Below are positions 1 to 11,028 of a stretch of 64,000 nt of DNA, piece by piece (within the stretch, counting starts at the first letter, position 1; each line of letters begins with the position of its first letter). The notes below the pieces were generated by a model. It saw only the letters and a list, made by a program, of their open reading frames with translations, had not been told where the DNA came from and searched no databases. Made by a program: the position numbers and the translations under genes. The DNA comes from Cladophialophora immunda. Taxonomy: Eukaryota > Ascomycota > Eurotiomycetes > Chaetothyriales > Herpotrichiellaceae. The stretch is taken from assembly GCF_000835495.1 (NCBI RefSeq), contig NW_015622543.1:4638619-4702618 (forward strand), given 5' to 3'.

Positions 1-2335
1 GCGTCGCGCGTCCCGGGCTTGTCAGGCTTGTCGGGCCAAGAAAACTCGCTGCGATGTCACCGTGGCGGTTTCGCAGTGTACAAACTGCAGGCTGGACAAC
101 ATCGAATGTGTTGTCCCGGTCTCGAAGAGGGGCAGGACTCAGCGTGCACGCCGGAGCAGTGTCCTCGAAAATGCAGAGAATACCTCATCTCATATCAGGG
201 ACGGCTTGGGTGGCCTGGGTCTAGAAGCAGCAGAGAATGATTTCACCACGGCAAGCTCGCCCCTGAGCCCCGACGATCCTGCTCTCGTCCCGGTCTCGGT
301 CACGTTTGACGAAGAGCTCGACAAGGCGCGAAGTTACCAGCAGCCTGCGGAGAGCGATGCCGACGAAGACAGCATCGACCGGGTGGTCATCGAGGCTCAC
401 GGTGATGTCGTTGCCTCGGAGCCAGAAACCGGGATGGTGGCTAGCCCTTCCGTGAGGGCATCACTCCCTGGTTTCATTGCCAAGTTATCTACTCGCGTCA
501 CGGGGGAAGATCTGGAGTTCCTTGTCCGAAAAGGAGCGATGACTATACCAGACCGCAGCGCGCGCATAGAAATCCTTCGCGGCTACTTATACGGCGTTCA
601 CCCCTTCATGCCGATGTTAGACTTCCACACTCTCAGCCAGGCGGTCTTGCATGAGAGGGAAGACCTCCAAATAAGCCTCCTACTCTTCCAAGCCGTCATG
701 TTTGCCGGACTACACCCACTCAAGTCGGATGCCATCAAACAACTTGGTTTCGAGTCGGTCAAGCAAGCCCGCGAAGTCTTCTTTAACCGCGTCAGACTCT
801 TATACGAGTTCGACGTGGAGAAGGACCACGCTGCCATCTTACAGTCATTGCTCCTCATGAGCAATTGGTATGGGAAATGGGACGACCGGAAGCATACGTG
901 GCATTGGACCGGCCTGGCCTACGACGTTGCACGAAACATGGGTTTGCACCGCGAGCCAACCACCAAATTCGGGTCAGAAAGCATTCGGCATTTCCGGAGG
1001 CGGCTCTGGTGGAGCTTGTACATACGAGATCGCTTGATTACACTCGGCACCCGCCGCCCGATGCGCATTCACGATGACGACTTCGACGTGGCCATGCTGA
1101 CCTTGGAGGATTTCGACCCCCGAGAAGTGGCGGAACCTTTCCAGACCCCATCCATGCGCCTGAGCGTTGAGGAGAACACGGCTATGGCCCTCATGTGTAT
1201 ACAGCTTGCAGAGCTCTGCAAACACATCGGGCGCGTGGTGTCATCCCAGTACACTGTCCTGAGTTCCCACCCAGACACCCCCTATACGATGATGGTGGTG
1301 TCCAAGTGCAACGTGGAAAATCCCCAGGAGTTGGAGCGCTGCGATCGAGAACTGGAAGAGTGGTGTCAGGCACAAGGTGGGAACACGGAGGGACGTGGTG
1401 CGCTGGCTGCTCCCCGTGACCCAAACAGCTGTTCCGGGGTATACTGGACGATCCTCAACATAACGTACCTGACGGTCCTGAATGTCCTCCATCGCGCGCA
1501 GGCCCTCCAAACCCCTTCCAAGTCTCCCGATTCCCGAAGCACCCAGATCTTGTCCCGGTCGAAGGTCAAGAAAACAGCCCGCATTCTCACCGAGTCGTTG
1601 CGGACCATGCTCCGCCGCGACCAGGTCCGCTTTCTGGGCCCGGTCGGGGTCACTGCGCTAGTGGCGGCCAGTCTCTCCCACGCGCTGGACATCAGAGCGC
1701 AGGATCCCGACGTCCACGACGCGGTTGCCTGGCGGCTCTCCCAAAACCTCCAGGTGCTCCAAGCTCTGAGTGAGATATATGCATCGGCGGACGCGGCAAT
1801 ATCGTTTCTCACCACCATTACTCAGAGAGCCGGTGGTCGTGTCCCCGCCCCTGCGCTGGAGCCTTTTGTCGCCAACCGCATCGGCAATCGTTCGCCAGCC
1901 CGTCGGCGAAGGAGCACCGATCAGCCCGACCGACGAACAACCCTCCACCCGGCGAACATGCAGGCCAGACCCTGCCCTACACCCACGGAAGGATACAACC
2001 AGCAGGGGGATTCACCAGGCCTTCTGCTCAAAAACAGACAACACCCACATCCCCGTGGCATGGCAACCCCTGGCTTCGACCTACCACCCGCCGAGGCATT
2101 CCCGGCCTCGAACACCTCCGCGATGTTTGGCTACGAGGCCGCCGACATGGCGAGGGACGGCCTGATGTCAGGGCAGTACTTGGACGAGATTAGGCATTCC
2201 ATCTTTGGAGACGCCTCGAGCTCAGCGACTCAGGGCGCGTTGGGGGATTGGACCTATGATGCGGAAGCCGGCTTTGATGTCGATGCCATGACTTTTAATT
2301 ACGACTTCTACGCGGGCACTTCCTGGGCACCCTAA
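1..2335 (+). CDS. Zn2Cys6 fungal-specific transcription factor, 5'-truncated by the window edge
   Basis: DNA-binding regulator of the Zn2Cys6 binuclear cluster class, acting in the nucleus. The frame is open from base 2, before any ATG, and encodes a complete zinc cluster at once: Cys-x2-Cys-x6-Cys-x8-Cys-x2-Cys-x6-Cys, with the basic stretch RAKKTR in the first loop. The true start lies left of the window. The middle carries a typical fungal_trans regulatory domain: the YGVHPFMPMLD segment, a GLAYDVARNMGLHRE helix, and RRLWWSLYIRDRL followed by RPMRIHDDDFDV. The C-terminal third is Ser/Pro-rich and ends in an acidic tail that could be an activation domain. No intron is needed over the visible part. 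The central domain resembles the cutinase transcription factor 1-beta type, but I cannot assign a target pathway. It faces the MFS gene tail to tail and could control the metabolic genes to its right. Confidence 0.9.
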   Translation, partial: RRASRACQACRAKKTRCDVTVAVSQCTNCRLDNIECVVPVSKRGRTQRARRSSVLENAENTSSHIRDGLGGLGLEAAENDFTTASSPLSPDDPALVPVSVTFDEELDKARSYQQPAESDADEDSIDRVVIEAHGDVVASEPETGMVASPSVRASLPGFIAKLSTRVTGEDLEFLVRKGAMTIPDRSARIEILRGYLYGVHPFMPMLDFHTLSQAVLHEREDLQISLLLFQAVMFAGLHPLKSDAIKQLGFESVKQAREVFFNRVRLLYEFDVEKDHAAILQSLLLMSNWYGKWDDRKHTWHWTGLAYDVARNMGLHREPTTKFGSESIRHFRRRLWWSLYIRDRLITLGTRRPMRIHDDDFDVAMLTLEDFDPREVAEPFQTPSMRLSVEENTAMALMCIQLAELCKHIGRVVSSQYTVLSSHPDTPYTMMVVSKCNVENPQELERCDRELEEWCQAQGGNTEGRGALAAPRDPNSCSGVYWTILNITYLTVLNVLHRAQALQTPSKSPDSRSTQILSRSKVKKTARILTESLRTMLRRDQVRFLGPVGVTALVAASLSHALDIRAQDPDVHDAVAWRLSQNLQVLQALSEIYASADAAISFLTTITQRAGGRVPAPALEPFVANRIGNRSPARRRRSTDQPDRRTTLHPANMQARPCPTPTEGYNQQGDSPGLLLKNRQHPHPRGMATPGFDLPPAEAFPASNTSAMFGYEAADMARDGLMSGQYLDEIRHSIFGDASSSATQGALGDWTYDAEAGFDVDAMTFNYDFYAGTSWAP

Positions 2336-2657
2336 CCTAGCCTGACGACGTGCCCATCCAAGTGTCGAGGACGGAGCACATAATCAAATACTTACCGGTA
2401 GCGTCCGGGTTATGGTTAGAACTTCGGCGCGAGCTCCTTATTACCTCCTAAAGCGAGACACTAGAAACGCCATGTACTCCTCTCATGTGAAGTCGAAGCA
2501 CCGAATACAATTTCTTTGCCTGGCCGCGGAAGTCACCCTTGCACAACGTCGCGGTGGTTGTTGGACTTGGCCACAAACAAGATCGCTATCTGCAGGGAGG
2601 TGTAAGGGCCCTCAATTCTCATGATCCCCATGCTGATGACGACTACGACTTGTATCT
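2336..2657. other. Convergent intergenic spacer
   Basis: This is the shared 3' flank of the regulator and the MFS carrier gene. I see only short ORFs without recognisable content and no RNA gene. Confidence 0.6.
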
Positions 2658-4364
2658 CTATAGAGTGTAGCGGAACCTCTCCAGCCCTTCAATGACTTCC
2701 TCACCATGGGCGGCCCTCTGATTCGCCCGCCAGAAGTAGAAGATGAGGACGACCGTGGTCCCGAAGATGGCGCCGCCGGAGGCCATGCCGGTGATGATAC
2801 CGGGGATGTACGCCGGCGCGTCCTGCGACCGGAACACGAGACTGCCCATGATGCCGCCGACGCCGCCAGCGCTGATCATCAGGGCGGACGAAAAGGCGCG
2901 CTTCCACTGGCCGCGGACGTTGTTGGCCTGCCACGCCAGCAGGGCCGGGATGGTCGAGTTGCTCCCGATGCAGGTCAGGAAGACGCCGAAGTAGCGCGCC
3001 CCGGTGTTGCCGGCGAACCCGAGCAGGGCGAGGCCGACCATGGACAGCGTCCCGCAGACCAGGATCGTGGGGGACCGCAGCCGGTACCGGTCGCCCGCCC
3101 AGGCGAACCCGTACATGAAGAGCAGGGAAAACACGTGCGGCGGCGCGGTCAGGCACTGCGCCGCCGCGACCCCGAAGCCCATGCCGTCGCGCAGGATGAT
3201 GGGCAGGAAGTAGGCGAGGGAGTAGGTCAGGTTGCTGTTGCACAGGAAGATCAGGGCAAAGCACCAGGACTTGAAGTCCTTCGCGTACGAGAGGAACTTC
3301 TTGAGGTTGAACCTAACACAGTCCACGGTTAGTCGTGAGCCAGAAGGCGAAGTGCTGGAGAGACAAACTTTTCCGCATGCACGTCCTCACGGTCAGCCTC
3401 GAGCCGGGCCACAATCCAGTCCGACTCGGCTTTGGTCAAGAATTTGAGCCCAAAGGTTTTGTGCGCGTTCTCCGGGAAGTTGACGATTGTAATATAGGCG
3501 ATCAACGCAATCACCATCGTGATCACACCCTGTAAGATGAAACTAGACTCAGTCAGCAGCCATTACACTTGACTCCCTAGAAGACGGCAGAATAGTCAAG
3601 GATCAATGTCGAAATGGTGAGTCGAAAGCTCTTCCCTCCAAGACTTATCACGAGCACAGAAGAAAGGCCGATACTTACATCCACCGCCAACCAGCCAGAC
3701 CAGGTCCGTGTTCTCCAGTGACGGTCGAAAGCCGTCCCAACCAGCTTGCTCCTACTCCGTGCCCCTCCAGTTGGGAAAATGCGTAGCCCAGAATGCCCGA
3801 GAAAGCCTGAGAGAGGATGCCGACCATGTAGAAGACCGCAACTCGCTTCTGAAGCTCGTATCTGGTATACCAGCAACTGAGCAAATAAGCGCAGCCAGGG
3901 AAGCATCCAGCCTCAAAGGCGCCCATGAGAAGCCTGAGAGGAATCGCCTGTCCCCAGGACTTGATGAATCCGAGCGAGGCCAGCGAAGCGCCCCACAGGA
4001 GACAGACGGTGGGCAGAAAAGCACGGGCGCCCAACTTCTTGAGCATGACGTTGGCCAGAGGCATGAAGAGACTGTAGGTGGGCATGAAGACCAGCGTGAT
4101 GATGTTGTACCGCTCGCCGATGAGATTGAGGTCCGCTTTCATGCCCGACAGAACCGCGATTCCCAGATTCGTCCGGTCCATGAGACTGATGCAGTATATG
4201 AAGCCACACGTCAGCACCAGTCTCCGGTCGACATGACGCAGGATGAGCATCTGCTGCTTTTTGGTGAAGCCATGGTCCGTGTCGGCGACTTCGACCTTGG
4301 GAAGGGGGATGTCTTCGACTTGCTGAGAAACGTCCTTGACGTCGCTGTTCCGATGGAGAGACAT
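2658..4364 (-). CDS. MFS transporter, anion:cation symporter (Dal5/allantoate permease-like) family
   Basis: Plasma-membrane major facilitator carrier of the ACS family, whose members take up organic anions such as allantoate, nicotinate, pantothenate or aromatic acids. Three exons: 4364..3679, 3542..3369 and 3312..2658, giving about 504 residues. The first intron has a GTAAGT donor. The second is 56 bp with GTTTGT, a perfect CTAAC branch point and TTAG. The N-terminus is hydrophilic and runs into the conserved DRRLVLTCGFIYCISLMDRT, followed by NLGIA. The first half then carries the family hallmarks LLMGAFEAGCFPG and YLLSCWYTRYELQKRVA, and the loop NFPENAHKTFGLKFLT lies between the halves. 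I start at the ATG opening SLHRNSDVK, because the upstream in-frame extension looks like leader sequence. It is divergent from the cyclase-family gene with a shared promoter of about 560 bp, so the carrier probably imports the substrate of this cluster. The substrate itself is not predictable. Confidence 0.9.
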
Positions 4365-4922
4365 AGCAGCGAAAAGCCCCCAAGACTGTATACGAGGCTC
4401 GAAAGCAAGTGCCCAGGTTGATGGCCCCCAGGAGAATGGAAAGGACTCGTGTTGCTTTTGAGTTCCAAGACAAAATACGGAGTGCCCCCAGATTGCCCCG
4501 GATCTGGGGATGGCAATAGGCGGGTCCATCCATCCCCGTAGACAAACCAGGTGAAACCGTGTCTATACCCGGCCGCTTACTCTACTGGCTATGATCCGGC
4601 TATAGAAGCCACGCCCTCGTTGGTCCGCGGCAACCGTATTCTGGTCTATCCTCTTTGGCCCACTCTGTCAGCCTGATTGTGCCTAACCTCATTGGTATGC
4701 TCCTTAGAGCCTTCTCCACAATTGCTTCTGCCAGCGCCCGGTTTCCCCTCGGTCGTCGAGGTTGGAGTAACAGGGGCTTTCCGCGGCTACACCTTTGACG
4801 TAGATCAACGAGACGAACGGTACAATGTGTACATATTACGACCCTTGTTTCATCCGTGCAAGTCCAGGTTGTAGTTGGTTATGCATTCCCAACTACTAGG
4901 AAAAACAAGAACCCGTCAAACC
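4365..4922. promoter_or_regulatory. Shared divergent promoter of MFS carrier and cyclase-family gene
   Basis: A 558-bp spacer between two divergent starts. It contains a CCGCGG palindrome at 4781-4786 and an everted CCG/CGG pair near 4738-4752. These are the kind of half-sites Zn2Cys6 proteins bind, but such short motifs also occur by chance. No gene is seen in it. Confidence 0.4.
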
Positions 4923-6014
4923 ATGGTGTCATTCGCTGACCTCCCCAAGTGGGATGAGCTCGAGGATAAGAAGCGGTATTGGCCAGCAAAGCCAGGCAGC
5001 AGAGATGAAGGTCTGGGGATGCTTCGGTATCTGACGCCAGCCCATGTGGCGGGGGTTGTCAAACAGGAAGTGCGAACGGGGGAGCGAGTACGTGGAAAGC
5101 GAAGATTGAAGGTTGTGCGCGTCCACTAACATAGGTTTCGTCTAGGTATGTCTGAACTGGGAGATGACCAGACTTGAAACCCCAGGTGGGTAGTGACGAT
5201 TCCACACAGAGATTCATAGTGTCTTACAGTAACGTCAGGCTTCAACCGGTTTCCATGTGAGCACCAGATCGTGCCGATCCCGAACTACGAAGGGATTGCC
5301 TGGGACGACATCTGGCGCTTCAACCCTCAAGCGTCCTCGCAGTGGGATGGCTTTCGTCACTATAGCGCCGACATGGGCGACGGAACGCGTAGATGGTACG
5401 GTGGCACGACCTCGGACGAGATCAGTCAGGGGAAAAGCGACCGTATTGGCGTCGGGCACTGGGCGCAAGAAGGGATTGCTGCTCGCGGTGTCTTCATCGA
5501 CTACGTTTCCTACGCGGAGAAGCGAGGCCTCGAGACTAACGGGATGGTCGGCCATGCCATCACCCTGGAACAAGTGCAGGAAATCGCCCAAGAGTGCAAC
5601 ATCACCTTCCAGCACGGCGACATCTTCTTTTTGCGTTGCGGCTTCACCAAAACCTGGGAGTCTCTCACCCTTGAACAGAAGAAGGATTATCGAACCCAGA
5701 CCCAAGCACACAAGCACAGACACAGCGGCCTGATCCAGAGTGAGGCGGTGGCTCGATTCATGTGGGAGAACCATGTCGTGGCGGTGGCCGGGGATGGGGT
5801 CTCGTTTGAAGTCCGGCCCAACCGCGACAACGACTGGTCGATGCATAACTATTGCCTTGCTGGCTGGGGTGTGCCCATCGGCGAGATGTTTGACTTGGAG
5901 CGTCTGGCGGATCTGTGCAAGAAACTCAACCGATGGACGTTCTTCGTCACATCGAGTCCTCTGAACCATCCGAGAGCTGTGGCTTCGCCGCCAAACATCA
6001 TGGCAATCTTTTAG
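4923..6014 (+). CDS. Cyclase-family protein (PF04199, kynurenine-formamidase fold)
   Basis: Probable metal-dependent hydrolase of the cyclase family, which includes bacterial kynurenine formamidase; most fungal members have unknown substrates. Exons 4923..5087, 5146..5185 and 5239..6014 give about 326 residues. The donors are GTACGT and GTGGGT, and the acceptors are TCTAG and GTCAG. The 40-nt middle exon supplies VCLNWEMTRLETP and restores the frame. Recognisable parts are FADLPKWDELEDKKRYWP at the N-terminus, PIPNYEGIAWDDIWRFNPQ, then QWDGFRHYSADMGD, HWAQEGIAARGVFIDY, HGDIFFLRCGF and the C-terminal YCLAGWGVPIGEMFDLE. I do not see the bacterial HxGTHxD metal motif; the eukaryotic subfamily usually has a WDGxRH segment instead, as here. 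The gene lies head to head with an MFS carrier and upstream of the AsaB-like gene, which suggests a shared small-molecule pathway. Confidence 0.88.
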
Positions 6015-6822
6015 TGGTAGCACCCGGCCCAGGTTAATGGCAACGGTAGATAGAAATGCCAGTCATGAACCTTACATCACTCTATTACAGTATTTGCGTC
6101 TAGCTGTGTGATGAAGAGCTTGGCTAGCATCGTAACCAGGTGCCTGACTTGTAACATGGCCACGATATACTGTGTCACGGATACTGATCTCTCCGGGACA
6201 TGTTAGTGCGTGCATCACAACTAGAGCCATGTACTCAATACCACACTGTTGAAAAGTAGAATTACGTTATGCATGGGAAGGAGATGTGCTAAGGAATCTC
6301 CCACGGCATGATTTTACTTGTGACCGATATGGTTGCGTACATCTTGACTGGAACCGGCGTCTCTGCTGCGCATGACAGTAGTCCACGACGGGACAGTTGC
6401 CTCTCGACCTTGATACCCGGGACCTTTTCCTGATTGCCATGATAGCGCGCGGGGTCCCCGCATGCTAAGTTACGCTACGACAACAATGCACCGGTGGCTA
6501 TGCTCTCAGTACCCGATCCTCACGACTCCAGTGTAACCGCGGTAATTCGCCATAACCGCGCAAGAGGTAGACACGGCCTGGACTTCTCTTCAACGCAAGG
6601 ATGATGAGGACTTTTCTCGAATTCCTGGTAAAAGAAATCATAGCCAGGCCTTCTCCCGGAATTTGTTTAAGACGACCTGTGAAGACCGTGAACGAATAGT
6701 ACATATCGCCAGCTTGAAGGTCCTATTCGCCAGCATTGATTTCAACCTACACACTTGCAAACTTGCCTTTGAAACTCTTTCCTGCCTGCCTCTAAACGAC
6801 ACTCTCAAAGGACAAAACACAC
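6015..6822. promoter_or_regulatory. Intergenic region upstream of the AsaB-like gene
   Basis: About 800 bp without a credible gene. A second CCGCGG palindrome lies at 6537-6542, like the one at 4781. The last 150 bp are CT- and CA-rich, typical of a fungal 5' leader. Confidence 0.4.
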
Positions 6823-7891
6823 ATGCCTGGCCTAGTGCAACAGTCATCGGTTCGCGGCACCGTTCGCTACAACCTGCCGGACCTATCCGTCAAGCCTGAA
6901 GACCGTGGCCTCTTCTCAGGCCCAGCACATGTCTTCGGCGAAGACGTCGACGTCGACTTGCACAATCCCGAGCTCGCGGAGGAGATCGTCCAAGGCCCCG
7001 AGGGCCTCGACGTGCAGGGGTTCACCTACGTGAAGCACCAGTCTGTCCTCGGCACGCACGACTGGCTGGAGGGCAACAACGTCGAGGAGAAATACGTCCC
7101 CGAGGTCGAGGAGCTGGTCAGGCAGGTGACCGGGGCGAAGAAGGTGATCGTCAACCACCTGGGCATTCGCAAGCGGCTGTCGGCCAACAACAACGACCCG
7201 ACCTTCTACCGCAAGGCAGGCGACCAGCACGACGAGGCTGTGAAGAAGTTGACCGAGAAGAATGCTCCGTGGGGTAGGTTGATACCCGGTCTTTGCTTTT
7301 TTCTTTCTTCCTTTTTTTTTTGCCAGAAAAAGAATCTAAAACCATGTCCGCGCAGTCAACGGCCGCTCAGATGCCGGCCTCGAGCCCGCCCGCTTCGCAC
7401 ACTGCGACTACACCATGAGGGGCCTGAAGCGGACCGCCCGGTACTGCCGCAAGGACATCACGGTGGCGGCGCAAGAAGCGCTCGACGCCGAGGACCAGGG
7501 AGCCGCGCCCCGGCGCTACGCAGCCTACTCGGTCTGGCGGCCGCTGAAGACCGTCAAGCGTGACCCCCTGGCCGTGGCGGACTGGCGCACCGTGGACCCC
7601 GGCACCTTGCAGGCCATCGAGTACCGCGCGACCAGCAACGTCCTCGCGGCCGGCGAGTACATGCTGGAGCAGATGACCCAGACCCCGGGCGCAAAGGGCA
7701 CCGGGCAGAAGTGGTACTGCAAGCCGAACCAGGACCCCGACGACGTCTTGATCCTCAAGTTCGCCGACACCGCCACGGAGCAGGATCCGAAGATCGCCGC
7801 CTCGTGTGTGCACTGCTCCCCTGTCGTTCACGGCACGCAGAATGAGGAGCCGAGAGTAAGTGTAGAGGCAAGGGTGATGGCGTTTTGGTGA
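6823..7891 (+). CDS. AsaB/GA4-desaturase-like oxidoreductase
   Basis: Member of the fungal family that includes the gibberellin GA4 desaturase and AsaB of the aspergillic acid cluster. Database names for it also include CmcJ/7-alpha-cephem-methoxylase related protein. These are presumed oxygenase-type tailoring enzymes of secondary metabolism. Exons 6823..7273 and 7356..7891 give about 328 residues. The intron is 82 bp with GTAGGT, a long T-run and CGCAG. The N-terminus has the family's VRGTVRYNLPD start, then FTYVKHQSVL and EVEELVRQVTGAKKVIV. The second exon has RFAHCDYT, the diagnostic YSVWRPLKTVKRDPLAV, then DVLILKFADT and a CVHCSPV motif before the end. His and Asp in AHCDYT are candidate metal ligands by analogy. 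It lies tail to tail with the ThDP decarboxylase. Presence of this family favours a biosynthetic or detoxification cluster, but the reaction cannot be named. Confidence 0.85.
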
Positions 7892-8232
7892 TTATTCCGC
7901 AACGCTAGGGAAAGAATGGGTAATTGCAGTCTCATTGGAGGCTCCCTTGCGGTCAACAGTGGTATACGGCAAGAATCCCTCTCAATGATGCCCAGTATAT
8001 AGTTCGATATTGCACCTGTATTCTCTCAATCTTACACATTTTCTCGACCCCCCTTTTACAAGATACATTCTGCTCCTTCACAGAACAATTCAGACTCTAG
8101 GTTCTTCCTGCTAAGCTGTTCCTAGTAACCATCTCATGGCCAGGGTCCACAGCGGACCAGGGACTCAGGCGAATCCAGCTTTAGATGCCTGTGTTTGAGT
8201 CAGGTTCATGTGACACGTCACGCCCATCGACC
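7892..8232. other. Convergent intergenic spacer
   Basis: AT-richer 3' flanks of the AsaB-like and ThDP decarboxylase genes. No feature beyond probable 3' UTRs is seen. Confidence 0.5.
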
Positions 8233-9969
8233 TCACGGGCCTGCATTTCGTTTTTTGGCGCCGTCGACCAGCCTCCTCAAGGATGCAGGTACGTCTTCTC
8301 GCCCCATGACAACCTCGATCATGATCAAGCCTTTCCCTCGCCGCACGGGGTCCTCTGCCAACGCATCGTTCAATTGACCCCAGTTCTCCGCTCTCCTCGT
8401 CACAACAGGGTACGCGGGATCGTCTCGGGGGGCGCCGAAGAAACTGAATACCTCGAGATATCTCCACGGTTGGACGTCGTTGTATTCGGCCGTCATGCCG
8501 TGCACCAGCCTTTCAATGACGTATCCGTCGTTGTTGATGACGAAGATGGTCACGTCGAGGCGGTTCCGGACGATGTCGCTGATCGACTGGACGGTCATCT
8601 GAAAACTGCCGTCGCCTTCAAACACAATGGTTCGGGCGGCAGGGCGCAGGCCGTCGTTTGACGCGTCTCGCAGTGCGAGAGATACTCCCTGCGCCGCCCC
8701 CAGCATGTAGCCGATGGACAACCAGATCGCGCCGGTAATGAACGTGGTGTTTGGTGGGAGGACCATTTCGGAGCCCCCGAGTGATGGTGTGCCGCTTTCT
8801 ACCAAAATAACATCGCCCGTGCGGAGGAAGGACGATATTCGTCTCCAAAACGTGTGTTGGTCGATGTGTCCGTCCGGGGCCGCAGAGGGAAGGCTTTTCA
8901 ACTGGAGCACGGGATCGGGCAGTTCCATTGGAATGTCAATGTGCAACTTCGTCCGGTCCATCAAGTCGAGGACTTTTCTCAGCAACGACTTTACCCGTAC
9001 GCCTTTAAGTCTTTCCTCTCCGATTTCGACAACGTTACGATGGAAGGCTATAGTCCGCTTGCGTTCGGGAATGGTAACGAACCCGTAGGTATTGAAGTCC
9101 GACATCAGAGGTCCGAAGTACAGCACCAAATCGCACTTATTGACCCAGGACTCAAAAGCTGGATCCCCGGCGTTTGCGGCATATACTCCATGGAAATTGG
9201 GGAGGTGCTCGTTGATTATGCCCTTCCCAAAGGGCGTGGCTGCCGTGGCGATGCCGGTGGCCCGAACCAGCTCTCCGACCTCGTCGCCGAAGCCGAAACG
9301 CGAAGCTAGTCCGTCGACGACAATAAACGGCTGCTTCGCGGCGTACATCTTTTCCAGGATCAAGCTGGCTTTCCGTTCCTCGAGGCGTGTGTCATTCTCC
9401 GGAATCAGGAGATCGATCGGCCTATCAAGCTCCGCGGCCGACACCTTCAGACGGACCATCGTGGTAGGTAGTTCGATGTAGACAGGCCGACTTTGGAGAA
9501 GACATTGCCGGATCGTTTCGTCGATCACCGCCACCGCCACGCCCGGATCTCGAAGGCTGGCCTGCGCACAGGTGATTCTGGCGGCCATGTCGGCAAACAC
9601 CCGAAAGTCGCCGTCCCCCAACGTGTGGTGCATGACCAGACGGGCGTCCTGGGCGGGGAGAGGCGGCGTTCCGACGATGTGCACCACGGGCACCATTTCG
9701 GCGTAGGCCCCTGCGATTGCGTTGATGATCGAGAGCTCGCCCACCCCCGAGGCGGTTATCACGGCCGACAATCCCTTGATTTTGGCATACCCGTCTGCTG
9801 CATACCCAGCGCCGAGCTCGCTGGCGTTGCCAACCCAGTTGAGTCCGGCGATTGAGACGTAGTCCAGCGCCGTCAGGTTGTAGTCGCCCGGAACTCCATG
9901 GACGCTCCTGACTCCCAGTTGATAGAGTCGTCGAAACAGATACTCAGCGAGGTCGATCTGGCCGCTCAT
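8233..9969 (-). CDS. Thiamine-diphosphate-dependent 2-oxo acid decarboxylase (pyruvate decarboxylase type)
   Basis: Cytosolic ThDP and Mg-dependent enzyme that decarboxylates a 2-oxo acid to an aldehyde. Single exon of 578 residues, the normal length for the family. The Glu that activates ThDP is at residue 51 in GNASELGAGYAADGYA, and the active-site pair His114-His115 lies in MHHTLGDGDF. The metal and diphosphate site is EGDGSFQMT with NNDGY about 30 residues later, and the following VIE keeps the catalytic Glu of the pyruvate decarboxylases. The N-terminal Pyr domain, central domain and C-terminal PP domain are therefore all intact. Its place beside a D-2-hydroxyacid dehydrogenase and a carrier suggests a specialised paralogue acting on an aromatic or branched 2-oxo acid (phenylpyruvate, indolepyruvate or benzoylformate type) rather than the glycolytic enzyme. 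That is inference from context only. Confidence 0.93.
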   Translation of the reverse strand: MSGQIDLAEYLFRRLYQLGVRSVHGVPGDYNLTALDYVSIAGLNWVGNASELGAGYAADGYAKIKGLSAVITASGVGELSIINAIAGAYAEMVPVVHIVGTPPLPAQDARLVMHHTLGDGDFRVFADMAARITCAQASLRDPGVAVAVIDETIRQCLLQSRPVYIELPTTMVRLKVSAAELDRPIDLLIPENDTRLEERKASLILEKMYAAKQPFIVVDGLASRFGFGDEVGELVRATGIATAATPFGKGIINEHLPNFHGVYAANAGDPAFESWVNKCDLVLYFGPLMSDFNTYGFVTIPERKRTIAFHRNVVEIGEERLKGVRVKSLLRKVLDLMDRTKLHIDIPMELPDPVLQLKSLPSAAPDGHIDQHTFWRRISSFLRTGDVILVESGTPSLGGSEMVLPPNTTFITGAIWLSIGYMLGAAQGVSLALRDASNDGLRPAARTIVFEGDGSFQMTVQSISDIVRNRLDVTIFVINNDGYVIERLVHGMTAEYNDVQPWRYLEVFSFFGAPRDDPAYPVVTRRAENWGQLNDALAEDPVRRGKGLIMIEVVMGREDVPASLRRLVDGAKKRNAGP

Positions 9970-11028
9970 AATTCCGTGCTGGTCAAAGGTGCTTGACTTG
10001 TAGGGTGCCTTTTGTACAGAAACGCACTGGTAAGGGTATGCTTAGTGAGAGCAGGTCTCCTTACCTGGCGAAGAAGAGAGAACGGTAAACGCACTACGCC
10101 TCGAGCCCGCAGACCTAGCCATTTTGTTTAATATGCAGCATTGAAGTGTGCTGTAGGAGTCTGAAATACGCAATACGTCCTTGCAGCACACATGGGAAGG
10201 CTCTGTCGAATAGCCGCCGCTTTGAGGGCGACGTGCGGCCAGCTTCCGAAAGTCCCGATCAGCACCAACAGCTCCGGAGCAGTTCCCTTCCCGCTGACCC
10301 TGATTCGGAACTTCATCAAATCGAGGGAGCAAAATAGCAATGATAACGTGCTTATGAGGGTGGACATTAACATAGTGGAGCCTCTTGATGTTCACCCAGG
10401 TATGGCAAAGCCCCTGATTGGCCGAAAGCTATGACGCTAATATGCTCGGAGATGTGGCACTAATACTGTACCTCGTAGTGGCGGTGGCTCGGAACCAGAT
10501 ATGCCCTTGTCAGCATGGTCGCCGGACAGAATCATTCAGCTTCATGGGGTGAATCAGTCGAGGCAGCCGAATCCCGGGCGTAGATCAAGAGGCTCTTACA
10601 CTCCTTTGACAAGAGCGGTTTGATGCTGATGCTCAGGGATTCCCATGAGGATTTTTCCGTCGGTGGTTAGGACATCCGCCGCGCCAGCTTCGGAACTGTC
10701 CCCTACCACTCTATAGTAGCAACGATGACACGGCCGGCCTTTTTGGACTTGCGGAAAGCAAACACCCAGGTAGCTGGCTCGCTAAGCTCCTTGTAGCAGG
10801 ACAACGGACAGTTGAATATTTCCCACAACCTACGAGACGGGCCAGGAGGTTGGGGCTCGGCATGCGTTTCATTCGAGACACGAAATCCGACGACAGCCCA
10901 CTGGCGGAGGCTTCCGTAGGAGGGCTTCGGCGATGTATAAGTTGACGGGCACTTACCTTTGCATAGTTGAAGCACCCTTCAAGCGGGGAAACACCAATGT
11001 CTTTGCGTGGGAACCATACCCTGTTCAA
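9970..11028. promoter_or_regulatory. Divergent promoter region between ThDP decarboxylase and D-2-hydroxyacid dehydrogenase
   Basis: About 1.06 kb between two divergent starts. Only short, unconvincing ORFs occur on either strand. It is long enough to hold separate promoters or one bidirectional control region for both enzymes. Confidence 0.45.

Noticed and set aside
5235..6023. 262-codon minus-strand ORF
   Set aside because: Antisense of the cyclase-family gene with no recognisable protein content.
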